DNA of 32,982 bases from an uncultured Spirochaetales bacterium (GTDB taxonomy: Bacteria; Spirochaetota; Spirochaetia; Sphaerochaetales; Sphaerochaetaceae): positions 1-32,982 of the forward strand of contig CASGDQ010000027.1 of assembly GCA_949300325.1 (NCBI GenBank). The letters are read 5' to 3'. The notes below the pieces were generated by a model. That model saw only the letters and a program-made list of their open reading frames with translations, was not told the DNA's origin and did no database searches. Shown here piece by piece: positions 16,404-25,103 of this stretch. Each line of letters begins with the position of its first letter. Position 1 is the first letter of the stretch. A program made the position numbers and the translations under genes.

Positions 16404-17354
16404 TCAGAAACTTAATAATTCGACCTCGAAGATGAGATAAGAATTAGGTGGAATAACACCCGGATACCCATACTCACCATAACCAAGCTCAGGAGGAATG
16501 ATAAGTGTGCGCTTTTCTCCCTTGCTCATAGTCTGCAAAGCCTCATTCCAACCTTCGATGACCTGTCCAATCTTGAATGTAGCCGGTTCATCACGAGCGA
16601 TAGAAGAATCAAACACCTTTCCATTTAATAAGTACCCCTGATAATGCACGGTTACATCCTGTCCGTATTTCGGAGATTTCTTGCCATCTCCTTCCTTTTG
16701 CACCACATACATCAGTCCAGAAGGTGTTGTCTTAGCTTCAGGATATCTATTCCTGATTTCAACAAGAATCTTCTTCTTAGCCTCTTCAATCGCTGCAGCC
16801 TGTTTCTTCTCAACATTTTCAACATAATCGCTGAACGCTTGCCCAGATGTATCGAAAGCCTCGGCCTCAGATCCGACCCTGATGATTTTCACAGAATTGA
16901 TCCTATCACCCTGCTCAATCTTATCGACAACCTTCTGCCCTTCGACAACATGCCCGAAAACAGTATGCTTGCCATCCAGCCAAGGGGTAGCGACATGTGT
17001 GATAAAGAACTGGCTTCCGTTTGTGTTTGGCCCGGCATTTGCCATGGATAATACGCCAGGACCTGAATGCTTCAAACTGGAATCAAACTCATCTGGGAAA
17101 CGATATCCGGGACCGCCGGTACCATCGCCTTTCGGACAGCCGCCTTGGATCATGAAATCCTTGATGACCCTATGAAAGGATAAGCCATCATAAAAAGGCT
17201 CTCCTTTGTCTTCCATATTGAGTTCTCCCTCTGCCAAGCCAATAAAGTTACAAACAGTCATTGGACATTTTTTGTACTCCAATGACAGGAGAATTTCTCC
17301 CTTTGAAGTGTCAAATAATGCATAAATACCATCTTTCAAGTTGTTAGTATCCAT
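16404..17354 (-). CDS. Dual-domain peptidyl-prolyl isomerase (cyclophilin-FKBP fusion)
   Basis: Two unrelated prolyl isomerase folds joined in one 316-residue chain. Residues about 8-155 form a cyclophilin ([19 protein letters not shown], then [20 protein letters not shown], then [12 protein letters not shown]). A charged linker (about 165-200, rich in Glu, Lys, Ala) follows. Residues about 205-316 form an FKBP domain ([58 protein letters not shown]). There is no signal peptide, so it should act in the cytoplasm as a folding helper. The ATG at 17354 has AAGGA 6 nt before it. Such fusions are known as dual-family immunophilins. The gene sits 24 bp after parB and 4 bp before radA. Confidence 0.95.
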   Translation of the reverse strand: MDTNNLKDGIYALFDTSKGEILLSLEYKKCPMTVCNFIGLAEGELNMEDKGEPFYDGLSFHRVIKDFMIQGGCPKGDGTGGPGYRFPDEFDSSLKHSGPGVLSMANAGPNTNGSQFFITHVATPWLDGKHTVFGHVVEGQKVVDKIEQGDRINSVKIIRVGSEAEAFDTSGQAFSDYVENVEKKQAAAIEEAKKKILVEIRNRYPEAKTTPSGLMYVVQKEGDGKKSPKYGQDVTVHYQGYLLNGKVFDSSIARDEPATFKIGQVIEGWNEALQTMSKGEKRTLIIPPELGYGEYGYPGVIPPNSYLIFEVELLSF

Positions 17355-17378
17355 ATGAATTCCTTATATTATATATAA

Positions 17379-18344
17379 TTATTCTTCAAATAGATCAGCC
17401 CCGTCACTCAAAAAGGAATAAATCCTTTCCAATTCCTTCTGGCTTCGGAACCTGATTTGCAGCTTACCGCGGTTCAATGTGCCCTTTATCTCTACTTTAG
17501 CACCTAACGCAGTAACAAATTTCTCTTCAACATAGGAAATTTCTTGATCTTTCTTTATTTCCTTCTTTTTTTGTATTACTTTTCTTCCCTTATTATATTC
17601 TTCTGCCAAAGATTCTGCCTCTCTGACGCTTAATTCCTGCTCAACAATTTTATTTCTCAATAAAACCTGATCTGAAGGATTTACAAGGGAAAGGATTGCC
17701 CTGGCATGTCCAGCCGTCAATAAACCAGAAATGAGATCATCTTTTATATTATCAGGAAGAGAAAGAAGTCTCATCGTATTTGCTACCGCAGACCTTGATT
17801 TACCAACTCTTTGAGCCACTTCTTCCTGGGTATATCCGGTCTTCTGAATGAGATATTGATATGCAAAAGCTTCTTCTATCGGGTTCAGATTCTCACGCTG
17901 CACATTCTCAATTAAAGAAACTTCAATCCTATTCTGCTCATTAAGATTTCTGACAATCACAGGAATTTCAGAAAGACCAGCCATTAAAGAGGCTTTATAT
18001 CTGCGCTCACCAGCAATGATGGAGTATTTTCCTGGAGCATACTCTTCAACGATCAGCGGTTGAATAACCCCCTGATTCTTTATTGATTCGGCCAACTCCT
18101 TCAAAGTTTCCTCATCAAAGGATTTCCTCGGCTGATTAATATTAGGAGTCACAACCGAAATAGGAACGCTTAAAATCTTATCTCCCGCATCTTTCACAGA
18201 GTTATCCAATTCAGAGGCAGAATATGGAATATCTCTGGTTTGAAGGGTTGTAGAAATTACATTATCGATTTGGGCATCATAATCAAATCCGGACAAAAGG
18301 GAGCCCATACCTTTTCCCAATCCGTGTTTTTTCTCACCAGGCAC
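17379..18344 (-). CDS. parB: Chromosome partitioning protein ParB
   Basis: CTP-dependent DNA clamp that loads at parS and spreads to organise and segregate the origin. The 321-residue protein has the ParB N-terminal domain with GERRYKA (the arginine-rich CTP-binding patch) and the SLIENVQRENLNPIEEA segment, a helix-turn-helix (YTQEEVAQRVGKSRSAVANT) and a C-terminal dimer domain. Start: I choose the GTG at 18344, which has AGGAGG 9 nt upstream and gives PGEKKHGLGKGMGSLL, the usual ParB N-terminus with the ParA-stimulating LGKGL-like motif. The gene overlaps parA by 11 bp. Three parS sites in the window are its likely targets. Confidence 0.96.
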   Translation of the reverse strand: MPGEKKHGLGKGMGSLLSGFDYDAQIDNVISTTLQTRDIPYSASELDNSVKDAGDKILSVPISVVTPNINQPRKSFDEETLKELAESIKNQGVIQPLIVEEYAPGKYSIIAGERRYKASLMAGLSEIPVIVRNLNEQNRIEVSLIENVQRENLNPIEEAFAYQYLIQKTGYTQEEVAQRVGKSRSAVANTMRLLSLPDNIKDDLISGLLTAGHARAILSLVNPSDQVLLRNKIVEQELSVREAESLAEEYNKGRKVIQKKKEIKKDQEISYVEEKFVTALGAKVEIKGTLNRGKLQIRFRSQKELERIYSFLSDGADLFEE

Positions 18345-19095
18345 GAGACACCACCTCCTTGGCAAAAGCTTGATATGCTTTACAACCTGCATTCGATTTA
18401 TCATAGACATTTATCGGTAAACCATGGCTAGGCGCTTCAGAAAGACGTACTGAACGAGGGATAATTGTTTTAAAAACCAAATCCTTGAAATAACCAGAAA
18501 CGTCATCCACCACATCTTGATTAAGCAATGTGCGCTTACTATACATGGTAAATAGTATTCCCATGATATTAAGCTCTGGATTCAAGCTCTTCTTAACGTT
18601 GGTTATGGTTCTCATCAACAGATTCAATCCCTCCATCGCCATATATTCACATTGAAGGGGAATAATAACATAATCTGCCCAAACCAATGCATTCATGGTT
18701 TCCAATCCTATAGCAGGAGGACAATCCAAAAGAATAAAATCGAATTGATCATCTAAATCTCTTAAAGAGTGTTTCAGATAAAATTCTCGATTATCTTCAT
18801 CTACAAGCTCTATGGATAGACCTGCAGTATCAACAGAACCTGGAATCAAATAAAGATTTTGTACAATTGTGGGCTGCACAGCATCAACTGCACTTTTTTG
18901 CCCAACAACAACCTGATAGATGCTGGCTTTTCTACTATCTCCGGTCACAGCTCCCGTAAGATTCGATTGAGAATCGAAATCAATCAAGAGAACTTTATAC
19001 CCCATCTCGGCCAAACAAGAACCAAGATTGACGCAAGTAGTGGTCTTACCAACACCTCCTTTTTGATTAAAGAAGATGATTTTATGAGCATTCAT
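18334..19095 (-). CDS. parA: Chromosome partitioning ATPase ParA (Soj)
   Basis: ATPase that binds the nucleoid and moves ParB-bound origins; Soj proteins also modulate DnaA. The 253-residue protein has the deviant Walker A KGGVGKTTT at 12-20 with the signature first lysine, a switch I region near DFDSQSNL (about 40-47) and Walker B in FILLDCPPAIG (about 117-127). There is no N-terminal helix-turn-helix, as expected for a chromosomal rather than plasmid ParA. A -10 (TATATT) lies just 6 nt before the ATG at 19095, predicting a leaderless message, and no Shine-Dalgarno sequence is present. Divergent from the NifU-like gene. Confidence 0.96.
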   Translation of the reverse strand: MNAHKIIFFNQKGGVGKTTTCVNLGSCLAEMGYKVLLIDFDSQSNLTGAVTGDSRKASIYQVVVGQKSAVDAVQPTIVQNLYLIPGSVDTAGLSIELVDEDNREFYLKHSLRDLDDQFDFILLDCPPAIGLETMNALVWADYVIIPLQCEYMAMEGLNLLMRTITNVKKSLNPELNIMGILFTMYSKRTLLNQDVVDDVSGYFKDLVFKTIIPRSVRLSEAPSHGLPINVYDKSNAGCKAYQAFAKEVVSRAW

Positions 19096-19101
19096 AGTTT
19101 T

Positions 19102-19130
19102 AATATAAGTAATTAATAAATCTTTGTCGA
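19102..19130 (-). promoter_or_regulatory. parA promoter, predicted leaderless
   Basis: On the minus strand TCGACA (19130-19125, 5 of 6 to consensus), a 17-nt spacer and TATATT (19107-19102), then AAAACT and the ATG at 19095. The -35 lies inside the palindrome at 19123-19134. Confidence 0.6.
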
Positions 19131-19134
19131 CAAA
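19123..19134. promoter_or_regulatory. Palindrome between divergent parA and NifU-like promoters
   Basis: TTTGTCGACAAA is a perfect 12-bp palindrome that covers the parA -35 and ends 12 nt before the -35 of the divergent NifU-like gene. Its place suggests an operator acting on one or both genes; no binding protein can be named. Confidence 0.4.
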
Positions 19135-19146
19135 TTTCTGTTAAAC

Positions 19147-19175
19147 TTGACCTATGTAAACACATAAAGTATATT
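19147..19175 (+). promoter_or_regulatory. Promoter of the NifU-like gene
   Basis: TTGACC (19147-19152), a 17-nt spacer and TATATT (19170-19175). The start site near 19182 leaves a short leader with GGAGG at 19184-19188, 10 nt before the ATG. Confidence 0.7.
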
Positions 19176-19198
19176 TTAAATGCGGAGGAAGCAGCTAT

Positions 19199-19432
19199 AT
19201 GGAAGAAAAAATTAAAGATGCAATTAATGCTATCCGTCCAGCTCTGCAAAACGACGGTGGAGATATCGAGTTCATAAGACTGGAAGGGAAAAATGTATAT
19301 GTCAGATTAGTTGGCGCATGTGCCGGCTGTCCAATGAGTCAAATCACACTTTCAAATGGTGTTCAAAGATATGTAAGAGAAGTGGTTGATCCAGAATTAG
19401 TGATAATCAACGAGAACGCTCCAGCTTTTTGA
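19199..19432 (+). CDS. NifU C-terminal domain Fe-S scaffold protein
   Basis: A 77-residue stand-alone NifU C-terminal domain (NFU type), which carries an Fe-S cluster between the two cysteines of a CxxC motif and passes it to target proteins. The motif is visible as GACAGCPMSQ (Cys 40 and 43), preceded by the family segment ALQNDGGDIEFIRLEG. The ATG at 19199 has GGAGG 10 nt upstream. It is a single-gene unit between its own promoter and a strong terminator. No other Fe-S assembly genes are nearby. Confidence 0.93.
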   Translation: MEEKIKDAINAIRPALQNDGGDIEFIRLEGKNVYVRLVGACAGCPMSQITLSNGVQRYVREVVDPELVIINENAPAF

Positions 19433-19458
19433 CATAAATAAAACTCCTTACAAAAAGT

Positions 19459-19487
19459 ATCCAGCCCCAACAGCTGGATATTTTTTT
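19459..19487 (+). terminator. Terminator after the NifU-like gene
   Basis: ATCCAGC (19459-19465) and GCTGGAT (19473-19479) pair around a 7-nt loop and are followed by seven T (19481-19487). The last T is also the first base of a parS site. Confidence 0.9.
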
Positions 19488-19502
19488 GTTTCACGTGAAA
19501 CA
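19487..19502. promoter_or_regulatory. parS site, perfect
   Basis: TGTTTCACGTGAAACA, an exact match to the conserved bacterial parS palindrome, 0.4 kb from the divergent parA start. Confidence 0.97.
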
Positions 19503-20272
19503 TCAAAAAAAATTAACAACAAGAGATAAGAGATATAAAGAGAAAAGGTAACCGTCTTAATAACATATAAATATTTATTCTTAAACTTATCATCTATTCA
19601 TCCAAAAATATCCTATTGGATAGAAGAAATAAGTACAAATAAGTGTATTGAAATATAGTAACACTAATTAAAATTAAAACCGATATTTTATTTTAGCATA
19701 ATAAAATCCATTTATAACAAAAATGCTTTTTATCATCAAAATTTCTGAAACACGCTAAACCAAGTATAGTTTTTCACAATAAGATATTCTTTAAAAGTAT
19801 ATTCAACTCGTAAATTGCTACTACACATTTATAATTGTTTCACGTGAAACAAACTTATAATATTAAAATTCATAGAGCAATAAATAGAAGTTTGCAAATA
19901 AATATTTCATGCATTTGTGCAAATAAGTAACTATCTTCAAAATAATTTTACTCATATCCCTGGTTATTGCCTTTTTATCCTTTTCTTCACCAAAAACCCC
20001 ATTTAAACGCGCAGAATGAAGGTTTTTTGATGTAGTTCTTATAAATAGAAACAATTTTATGTGGATATTTACCCTTGTTTTTACCTATTAAATAGGATAG
20101 TTTTTTTTTGCTTTTTTATTCGTTGCTTTATTGTTGATTCATGCTTTCAAATAAATAAACAAAGAGATAACCAAAGCTTTTGTTATTCAATGAAACTCCA
20201 ATAACTATGCAAGCTTAAACATGATATAAACATAACATTCTAAGCTCCTTTAGCTAGATGATTGCGTTATAT
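19503..20272. other. AT-rich spacer between NifU-like gene and gyrA terminator
   Basis: About 0.77 kb, strongly AT-rich, with no gene I can support. It holds a perfect parS at 19836-19851 and one DnaA-box-like TGTGGATAT at 20060-20068 (one mismatch to TGTGGATAA). A 63-codon minus-strand frame at 19863-20054 starts with TTG, has no ribosome-binding site and looks random. The region could be a centromere-like loading zone or hold a small RNA; nothing else stands out. Confidence 0.5.
19836..19851. promoter_or_regulatory. parS site, perfect
   Basis: Second exact TGTTTCACGTGAAACA, 349 bp from the first, in the gene-free AT-rich stretch before gyrA. Confidence 0.97.
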
Positions 20273-20301
20273 ATAAAAATAGCCCATGCTAGGCATGGGC
20301 T
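20273..20301 (-). terminator. Terminator after gyrA
   Basis: Read on the minus strand, AGCCCATGC and GCATGGGCT (20301-20293 and 20289-20281) pair with a 3-nt loop and are followed by ATTTTTATA. It lies 20 nt after the gyrA stop. Confidence 0.9.
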
Positions 20302-20321
20302 GTAAAATAGAAATACAAGAA

Positions 20322-22841
20322 TTATTCTTCTGAATTTGCCGTTTCTGTTGTTGTCTCTGCTGCATTTTCAGAATCATCAAATTCATCTTCTGCGTCTTCT
20401 TGATATCCTGTGATTGCCATGGCATTAATCGAATCTCCAGCCTTTTTGAAGGCAGCAACCTTAACACCGCGGGCACTTCTTCCTTGAGTGGAAACATCCT
20501 TGCAATGAACCCTGATAGCCTGACCTTTCTTTGTAATGAAGATCACATCACAATCATCATCCACAGCAAAGGCATCGACTATGCCGTTTTCACCTTTCTC
20601 AATCGTATAAATCTTTTGACCCATGGTTCCTCTGCCATGATTCATGAATTCACTGAAGAGAACCTGCTTGCCTTTACCTTTTTCGGTAATCATAAGGATT
20701 TTCTTTCCTTCTTCAACCTTTACAAGTCCAACAAGCTCATCTTCTCCAATGAGTTTGATTCCACGAACACCATGTGTGCTTCTTCCCATTGTCCTGACAG
20801 AACTGGCTGTGGTTCTAAGCCCCTTGCCGTCTTTTGTAACAAACATCACATCATCTTCTTCTGCGACGAAAATCGATTTTGCGAGTTCATCACCTTCATC
20901 AAGAATGATGGCTTTAACACCCTTGACTTTTGCATTGATGAAATCATTCAGGCGAACCTTTTTAGAAACACCATACTTGGTTCCCATCAGAATATACTTA
21001 TCTTCAGAGAATTCAGAGAAAGAAATTATTGATGTGATCTTTTCATTATTATCAATCTGCAATACGCTCTTAACGCTTGTGCCCTTTCCTGTTTTCGTAT
21101 TCTCCGGGATATCGAAAGCTTTTACATAATAAGCCTTTCCAAGATTGGAGATGAAAAGGATATAGTCATGGCTGTTGCAAATAAACAGATGCTGAACAAA
21201 ATCGTTATCAACAAGCTTTGCACCGATTGTTCCTTTTCCTCCTCTCTTCTGAGCTCTGTACTCATCGATAGGTATTCTCTTTGCAAAGCCTTTATTGGTG
21301 ATGGAAATGACTACCTCTTCCTTCTTGATGAAATCTTCAGGAGAAGCATCCTCAAGTTCACGTTCGTTGATCTCGGTTCTTCTGCGATCCCCATAGGTCT
21401 CACCGATCTTTTTCAATTCATCTTTCACAACACCAAGAATCTTTCTTTCATCTGCAAGAAGTTCTTTATAATACTGTATCTTTACTTCAAGATCAGCGAG
21501 TTCCTGAAGAATCTTCTCAGTTTCCAGATGAGAAAGACGACCAAGTTTCATATCAATGATGGCATCAGCCTGAATTTGAGTGAGACTAAATCGCTTCTGA
21601 AGCTCAAGAGAGGCTATCGTATTATCTTCAGACTCCTTAATGATCCTGATAACCTCATCGATATTATCAAGACCGATTTTAAGACCCTCAAGGATATGCG
21701 CCCGTTCTTCAGCTTTCTTAAGATCATACCTGGTTCTTCTTTCAACGACCTCTTTCCTATGATCGACATAGGCTACAAGCATTTCCTTCAAATTGAACAG
21801 CTTTGGAGCTCCATTGTACAGAGCCAGGTTATAGATATTGAAGTTTGACTGCAAAGGAGTTCTTGTAAAAAGCATATTCAAAACAATGTTTGGAACAGCA
21901 TCCTGCTTAAGCTCTATTACAATCCTGATGCCATCACGTCCAGATTCGTCCCTGACAGCGCTGATACCTTTTATTATCTCATCCTTTCTAAGCTCATCTA
22001 TCTTCTTAACTAGTTCGCTTTTGTTGACCTGATAAGGTATTTCAGTAAATACGATCCTATCATGACCCCTGTCATTCTCTTCTATTTCGTACTTACTTCT
22101 GATTACAACCTTTCCCTTTCCGGTAGTGTAGGCATCAAATATTCCCTTTTTGCCGCAGATAATGCCGTAAGAGGGGAAATCAGGACCTTTGATATACTCC
22201 ATAAGTTCAGGAATGGTAATATCAGGGTTATCGATCAAAGCTGAAATACCATCTATGACCTCGCCAAGATTATGAGGGGCAAGATTGGTAGCCATACCTA
22301 CGGCAATACCGCTTGATCCGTTCACAAGAAGGAATGGAAAAGCAGAAGGCAAAACCGAAGGTTCTTTAAGCGATTCGTCATAGTTTGGACCAAAATCGAC
22401 AGTATCCTTACCAATATCCGCAAGCATTTCTTCGCCCAGACGGCTTAATTTTGCTTCCGTATAACGCATTGCTGCAGGAGGATCGCCATCAATGCTTCCG
22501 AAATTACCCTGAGGCTTGACCACAGGATAACGTAAAGAGAAATCCTGTCCCAAACGCACAAGCGCATCATATACCGACGCATCACCATGAGGATGGTACT
22601 TACCGAGTACGTCACCAACCACACGTGCACATTTCTTTGTCTGGGATGTGGATTTCAATCCAATATCCCACATATCGTACAGGATTCTTCTATGTACCGG
22701 CTTAAGACCATCCCTCACATCCGGAAGCGCCCTGGATACGATGACGGACATTGCATAATTCAGATAGCTTGTCCTCATTTCGGTTGAAAGATCCGCTTGT
22801 ATGACCTTACCGAGATGTTCTTCCTGTATGTTATCGTCCAT
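20322..22841 (-). CDS. gyrA: DNA gyrase subunit A
   Basis: Breakage-reunion subunit of gyrase, which introduces negative supercoils. The 839-residue protein has the active-site Tyr127 in [10 protein letters not shown], the quinolone-pocket segment [15 protein letters not shown] (85-98) and, near residue 530, the GyrA box QKRGGKG, which marks it as GyrA rather than ParC. It ends in a long acidic tail (residues about 815-839), a feature that tunes supercoiling in other gyrases. The residue at the E. coli Ser83 position is Ala88, which in other bacteria lowers quinolone binding; the Asp87 position is kept (Asp92). The ATG at 22841 has AAGGAAGG 5 nt before it and follows gyrB by 11 nt. Confidence 0.97.
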   Translation of the reverse strand: MDDNIQEEHLGKVIQADLSTEMRTSYLNYAMSVIVSRALPDVRDGLKPVHRRILYDMWDIGLKSTSQTKKCARVVGDVLGKYHPHGDASVYDALVRLGQDFSLRYPVVKPQGNFGSIDGDPPAAMRYTEAKLSRLGEEMLADIGKDTVDFGPNYDESLKEPSVLPSAFPFLLVNGSSGIAVGMATNLAPHNLGEVIDGISALIDNPDITIPELMEYIKGPDFPSYGIICGKKGIFDAYTTGKGKVVIRSKYEIEENDRGHDRIVFTEIPYQVNKSELVKKIDELRKDEIIKGISAVRDESGRDGIRIVIELKQDAVPNIVLNMLFTRTPLQSNFNIYNLALYNGAPKLFNLKEMLVAYVDHRKEVVERRTRYDLKKAEERAHILEGLKIGLDNIDEVIRIIKESEDNTIASLELQKRFSLTQIQADAIIDMKLGRLSHLETEKILQELADLEVKIQYYKELLADERKILGVVKDELKKIGETYGDRRRTEINERELEDASPEDFIKKEEVVISITNKGFAKRIPIDEYRAQKRGGKGTIGAKLVDNDFVQHLFICNSHDYILFISNLGKAYYVKAFDIPENTKTGKGTSVKSVLQIDNNEKITSIISFSEFSEDKYILMGTKYGVSKKVRLNDFINAKVKGVKAIILDEGDELAKSIFVAEEDDVMFVTKDGKGLRTTASSVRTMGRSTHGVRGIKLIGEDELVGLVKVEEGKKILMITEKGKGKQVLFSEFMNHGRGTMGQKIYTIEKGENGIVDAFAVDDDCDVIFITKKGQAIRVHCKDVSTQGRSARGVKVAAFKKAGDSINAMAITGYQEDAEDEFDDSENAAETTTETANSEE

Positions 22842-22852
22842 AAAAACCTTCC

Positions 22853-24868
22853 TTAAACGTCGAGCATGCTTACATATTTAGCATTCTGCTCGATATACTC
22901 CCTTCTAGGCTCAACATCTTCTCCCATGAGCATTGAGAACACCCTGTCAGCCTCTTCCGCATCTGAAAGATGGACCTGGCCTATCATTCTCGTCTCCGGG
23001 TTCATAGTTGTTTCCCAAAGTTCTTCTTTTTCCATTTCACCAAGACCTTTGTAACGCTGAGCGAGAACCTTGCCTTCATCTCCTTGGGCATATTGGTTTA
23101 TGATCTCCGTCTTTTCCTCTTCCTGATAAGCATAGAAAACTTTCTTTCCTATGGTGATCTTGTAAAGGGGAGGCATGGCAAAATATACATAACCAGCTTC
23201 AATCAAAGGCTTCATATATCTGAAGAAAAAAGTAAGCAAAAGTGTTCTGATATGAGATCCATCGACATCAGCATCAGCCATAATGATGACCTTATGATAC
23301 CTTACCTTGCTCAAATCAAATGTACTTTCCTCTCCAGAAGCCGCTTTTTCATCTTGGGTAGCTTTATCTTCATTATACCTTGTTATACCCGCGCCAATGG
23401 TTTGGATAACAGGATGAAGCTTCTCATTGTTAAGGACTTTTGCTTCCTGGGCCTTTTCAACATTAAGCATTTTTCCCCAAAGAGGAAGAATAGCCTGGAA
23501 TCTGCTGTCACGCCCCTGCTTTGCTGTTCCACCTGCAGAATCACCCTCGACTATGAACACCTCGCACTTGGCAGGATCCTTTTCAGAACAATCTGCAAGC
23601 TTGCCAGGAAGACCGCCGCCTTCTGTTTTCTTCCTTATGTTTTCACGGGCCTTTCTTGCAGCAATTCTTCCGATAGCGGCATTCGTCACCTTATCAAGCA
23701 GCTTGTCCAGGTCTTCCGGATATTCATCAAAATAATTCGTTAGATTCTCATAAACCAAAGAGTCTACAATACCTCTGACGGCAGAGTTGCCAAGCTTCAT
23801 CTTGGTCTGTCCCTCAAACTGAGGTTCAGGCAATTTTACAGAAATTATAGCAGTAAGGCCCTCTGAAATATCTGAAGCCTCAAGACTTTCAGAATACTTC
23901 TTCATGTACTTTACGCTCTTCTTAAGCTGATTGTTCAGACATCTGGACAAAGCAGTCCTGAAACCTACCAGATGAGTTCCTCCCTCACGGGTATTGATAT
24001 TGTTAACAAAGGTATAGATCTTCTCGTCGTATTTATCGTTATATTGGATCGATACCTCTACAGAGACCTCTTTCCTTGGCTTTTCGATTATACGCTTCCC
24101 TTCAAATGAAATCGGTTCAAAGAGCGTAGTCTTATACTCATTGAGATATTTGACAAAAGAAGAAAGCCCACCTTCAGCATGAAGATGATCTTTTCTTACC
24201 AGCTCTCCTCTCTTATCTTCAACGTCGATGGATATGCCTTTGTTCAAATAAGAGAGTTCCCTGAACCTTGTAAGCAGCGTATCATAGTTGAAGCTGTTTC
24301 TTTCCATAATGGAAAAATCAGGTGAAAACCTTACGAGGGTTCCTGTATTTGAACACTCGCCGATACACTCAACCGGTTTTTCAGGAATACCTTTGTGATA
24401 AACCTGCCTATAAACCTTTGGAGCCCTATATACGGTCACTTCCATCCAGTCGGAAAGGGCATTAACGCATGATACGCCGACACCATGAAGACCTCCGGAA
24501 ACCTTGTAGGCGTTTTCATCGAACTTTCCACCGGCATGCAGCTGGGTAAGAACGACCTCGAGAGAACTCTTCTTTTCCGTTGCATGAACATCTACTGGAA
24601 TTCCTCTTCCGTTATCAAGGACGGAACAGATCTCTCCATATTCGCCATTCTCAAGCGTTACGATAATCCTGTCGCAATAACCTGCCATGGCTTCATCGAT
24701 GGAGTTGTCAACAACCTCATAAACAAGGTGATGAAGACCATCTATGCCTGTCGATCCGATGTACATTCCAGGACGTTCACGTACCGGTTCCAAACCTTTG
24801 AGAACTTTGATTTCTCCGCCAGTATAATGTCTGCTGGCTTCTTCTTTTCTTTCTTCTTCTTCGTTCAT
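22853..24868 (-). CDS. gyrB: DNA gyrase subunit B
   Basis: ATPase subunit of gyrase. The 671-residue length is that of the short GyrB type without the E. coli insertion. GHKL ATPase motifs are [15 protein letters not shown] (about 50-64), LDNGRGIP and [16 protein letters not shown]; the Toprim domain shows EGDSAGG and [16 protein letters not shown]. It reads [18 protein letters not shown] before the C-terminus. The ATG at 24868 has AAGGA 7 nt upstream. It is divergent from dnaA and co-transcribed with gyrA. Its leader carries a terminator-like hairpin at the very 5' end (24892-24932), which may control expression. Confidence 0.97.
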   Translation of the reverse strand: MNEEEERKEEASRHYTGGEIKVLKGLEPVRERPGMYIGSTGIDGLHHLVYEVVDNSIDEAMAGYCDRIIVTLENGEYGEICSVLDNGRGIPVDVHATEKKSSLEVVLTQLHAGGKFDENAYKVSGGLHGVGVSCVNALSDWMEVTVYRAPKVYRQVYHKGIPEKPVECIGECSNTGTLVRFSPDFSIMERNSFNYDTLLTRFRELSYLNKGISIDVEDKRGELVRKDHLHAEGGLSSFVKYLNEYKTTLFEPISFEGKRIIEKPRKEVSVEVSIQYNDKYDEKIYTFVNNINTREGGTHLVGFRTALSRCLNNQLKKSVKYMKKYSESLEASDISEGLTAIISVKLPEPQFEGQTKMKLGNSAVRGIVDSLVYENLTNYFDEYPEDLDKLLDKVTNAAIGRIAARKARENIRKKTEGGGLPGKLADCSEKDPAKCEVFIVEGDSAGGTAKQGRDSRFQAILPLWGKMLNVEKAQEAKVLNNEKLHPVIQTIGAGITRYNEDKATQDEKAASGEESTFDLSKVRYHKVIIMADADVDGSHIRTLLLTFFFRYMKPLIEAGYVYFAMPPLYKITIGKKVFYAYQEEEKTEIINQYAQGDEGKVLAQRYKGLGEMEKEELWETTMNPETRMIGQVHLSDAEEADRVFSMLMGEDVEPRREYIEQNAKYVSMLDV

Positions 24869-24891
24869 GTTTGTCCTTTTGAATACATTTT

Positions 24892-24932
24892 AAAAAAACA
24901 ATATCCAGCATAAAAAATTACAATGCCGGATA
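24892..24932 (-). promoter_or_regulatory. Terminator-like hairpin in the gyrB leader (possible attenuator)
   Basis: Read on the minus strand, TATCCGGCAT (24932-24923) pairs with ATGCTGGATA (24911-24902) over all ten positions, one of them a G-U pair, around an 11-nt loop. Three bases later comes a run of seven T (24898-24892). It begins only about two bases after the predicted gyrB start site and there is no upstream leftward gene to terminate, so it may attenuate gyrB or protect the 5' end of its mRNA. Confidence 0.6.
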
Positions 24933-24940
24933 ATATTGAA

Positions 24941-24969
24941 ATTATAACTTTTTTACAAAATAAATGCAA
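24941..24969 (-). promoter_or_regulatory. gyrB promoter
   Basis: On the minus strand TTGCAT (24969-24964), a 17-nt spacer and a perfect TATAAT (24946-24941). The predicted start near 24934 gives a leader of about 65 nt. Confidence 0.7.
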
Positions 24970-24984
24970 TAAAACCGGCTTTTT

Positions 24985-25013
24985 TTGTTTTATATGCAAG
25001 TATTTGCTATAAA
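24985..25013 (+). promoter_or_regulatory. Upstream candidate dnaA promoter
   Basis: TTGTTT (24985-24990), a 17-nt spacer and TATAAA (25008-25013). It would give a leader of about 85 nt. It is weaker in context than the proximal promoter. Confidence 0.4.
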
Positions 25014-25053
25014 TAGAGTTAATTAATAAAATCAAAGAAGGTGAAAATATATC

Positions 25054-25082
25054 TTGAACTCATCGCTTTTGGCGGTTAACAT
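25054..25082 (+). promoter_or_regulatory. Proximal dnaA promoter
   Basis: TTGAAC (25054-25059), a 17-nt spacer and TAACAT (25077-25082). Transcription would begin near 25089, leaving a leader of about 15 nt with no Shine-Dalgarno sequence before the dnaA ATG. Confidence 0.55.
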
Positions 25083-25103
25083 TAATGGCACGGTACATTG
25101 AAA

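Noticed and set aside
14900..19100. Drop in G+C to the right of about 15 kb as a sign of transfer
   Set aside because: The right side looks more AT-rich by eye, but it holds conserved origin genes; a gradient around the origin and strand effects explain it better than transfer.
19863..20054. 63-codon minus-strand frame in the AT-rich spacer
   Set aside because: TTG start, no ribosome-binding site, no recognisable domain and AT-driven composition rich in Lys, Leu, Phe and Tyr.
22970..23743. 257-codon plus-strand frame inside gyrB
   Set aside because: Shadow of gyrB; no recognisable protein and no start signals.
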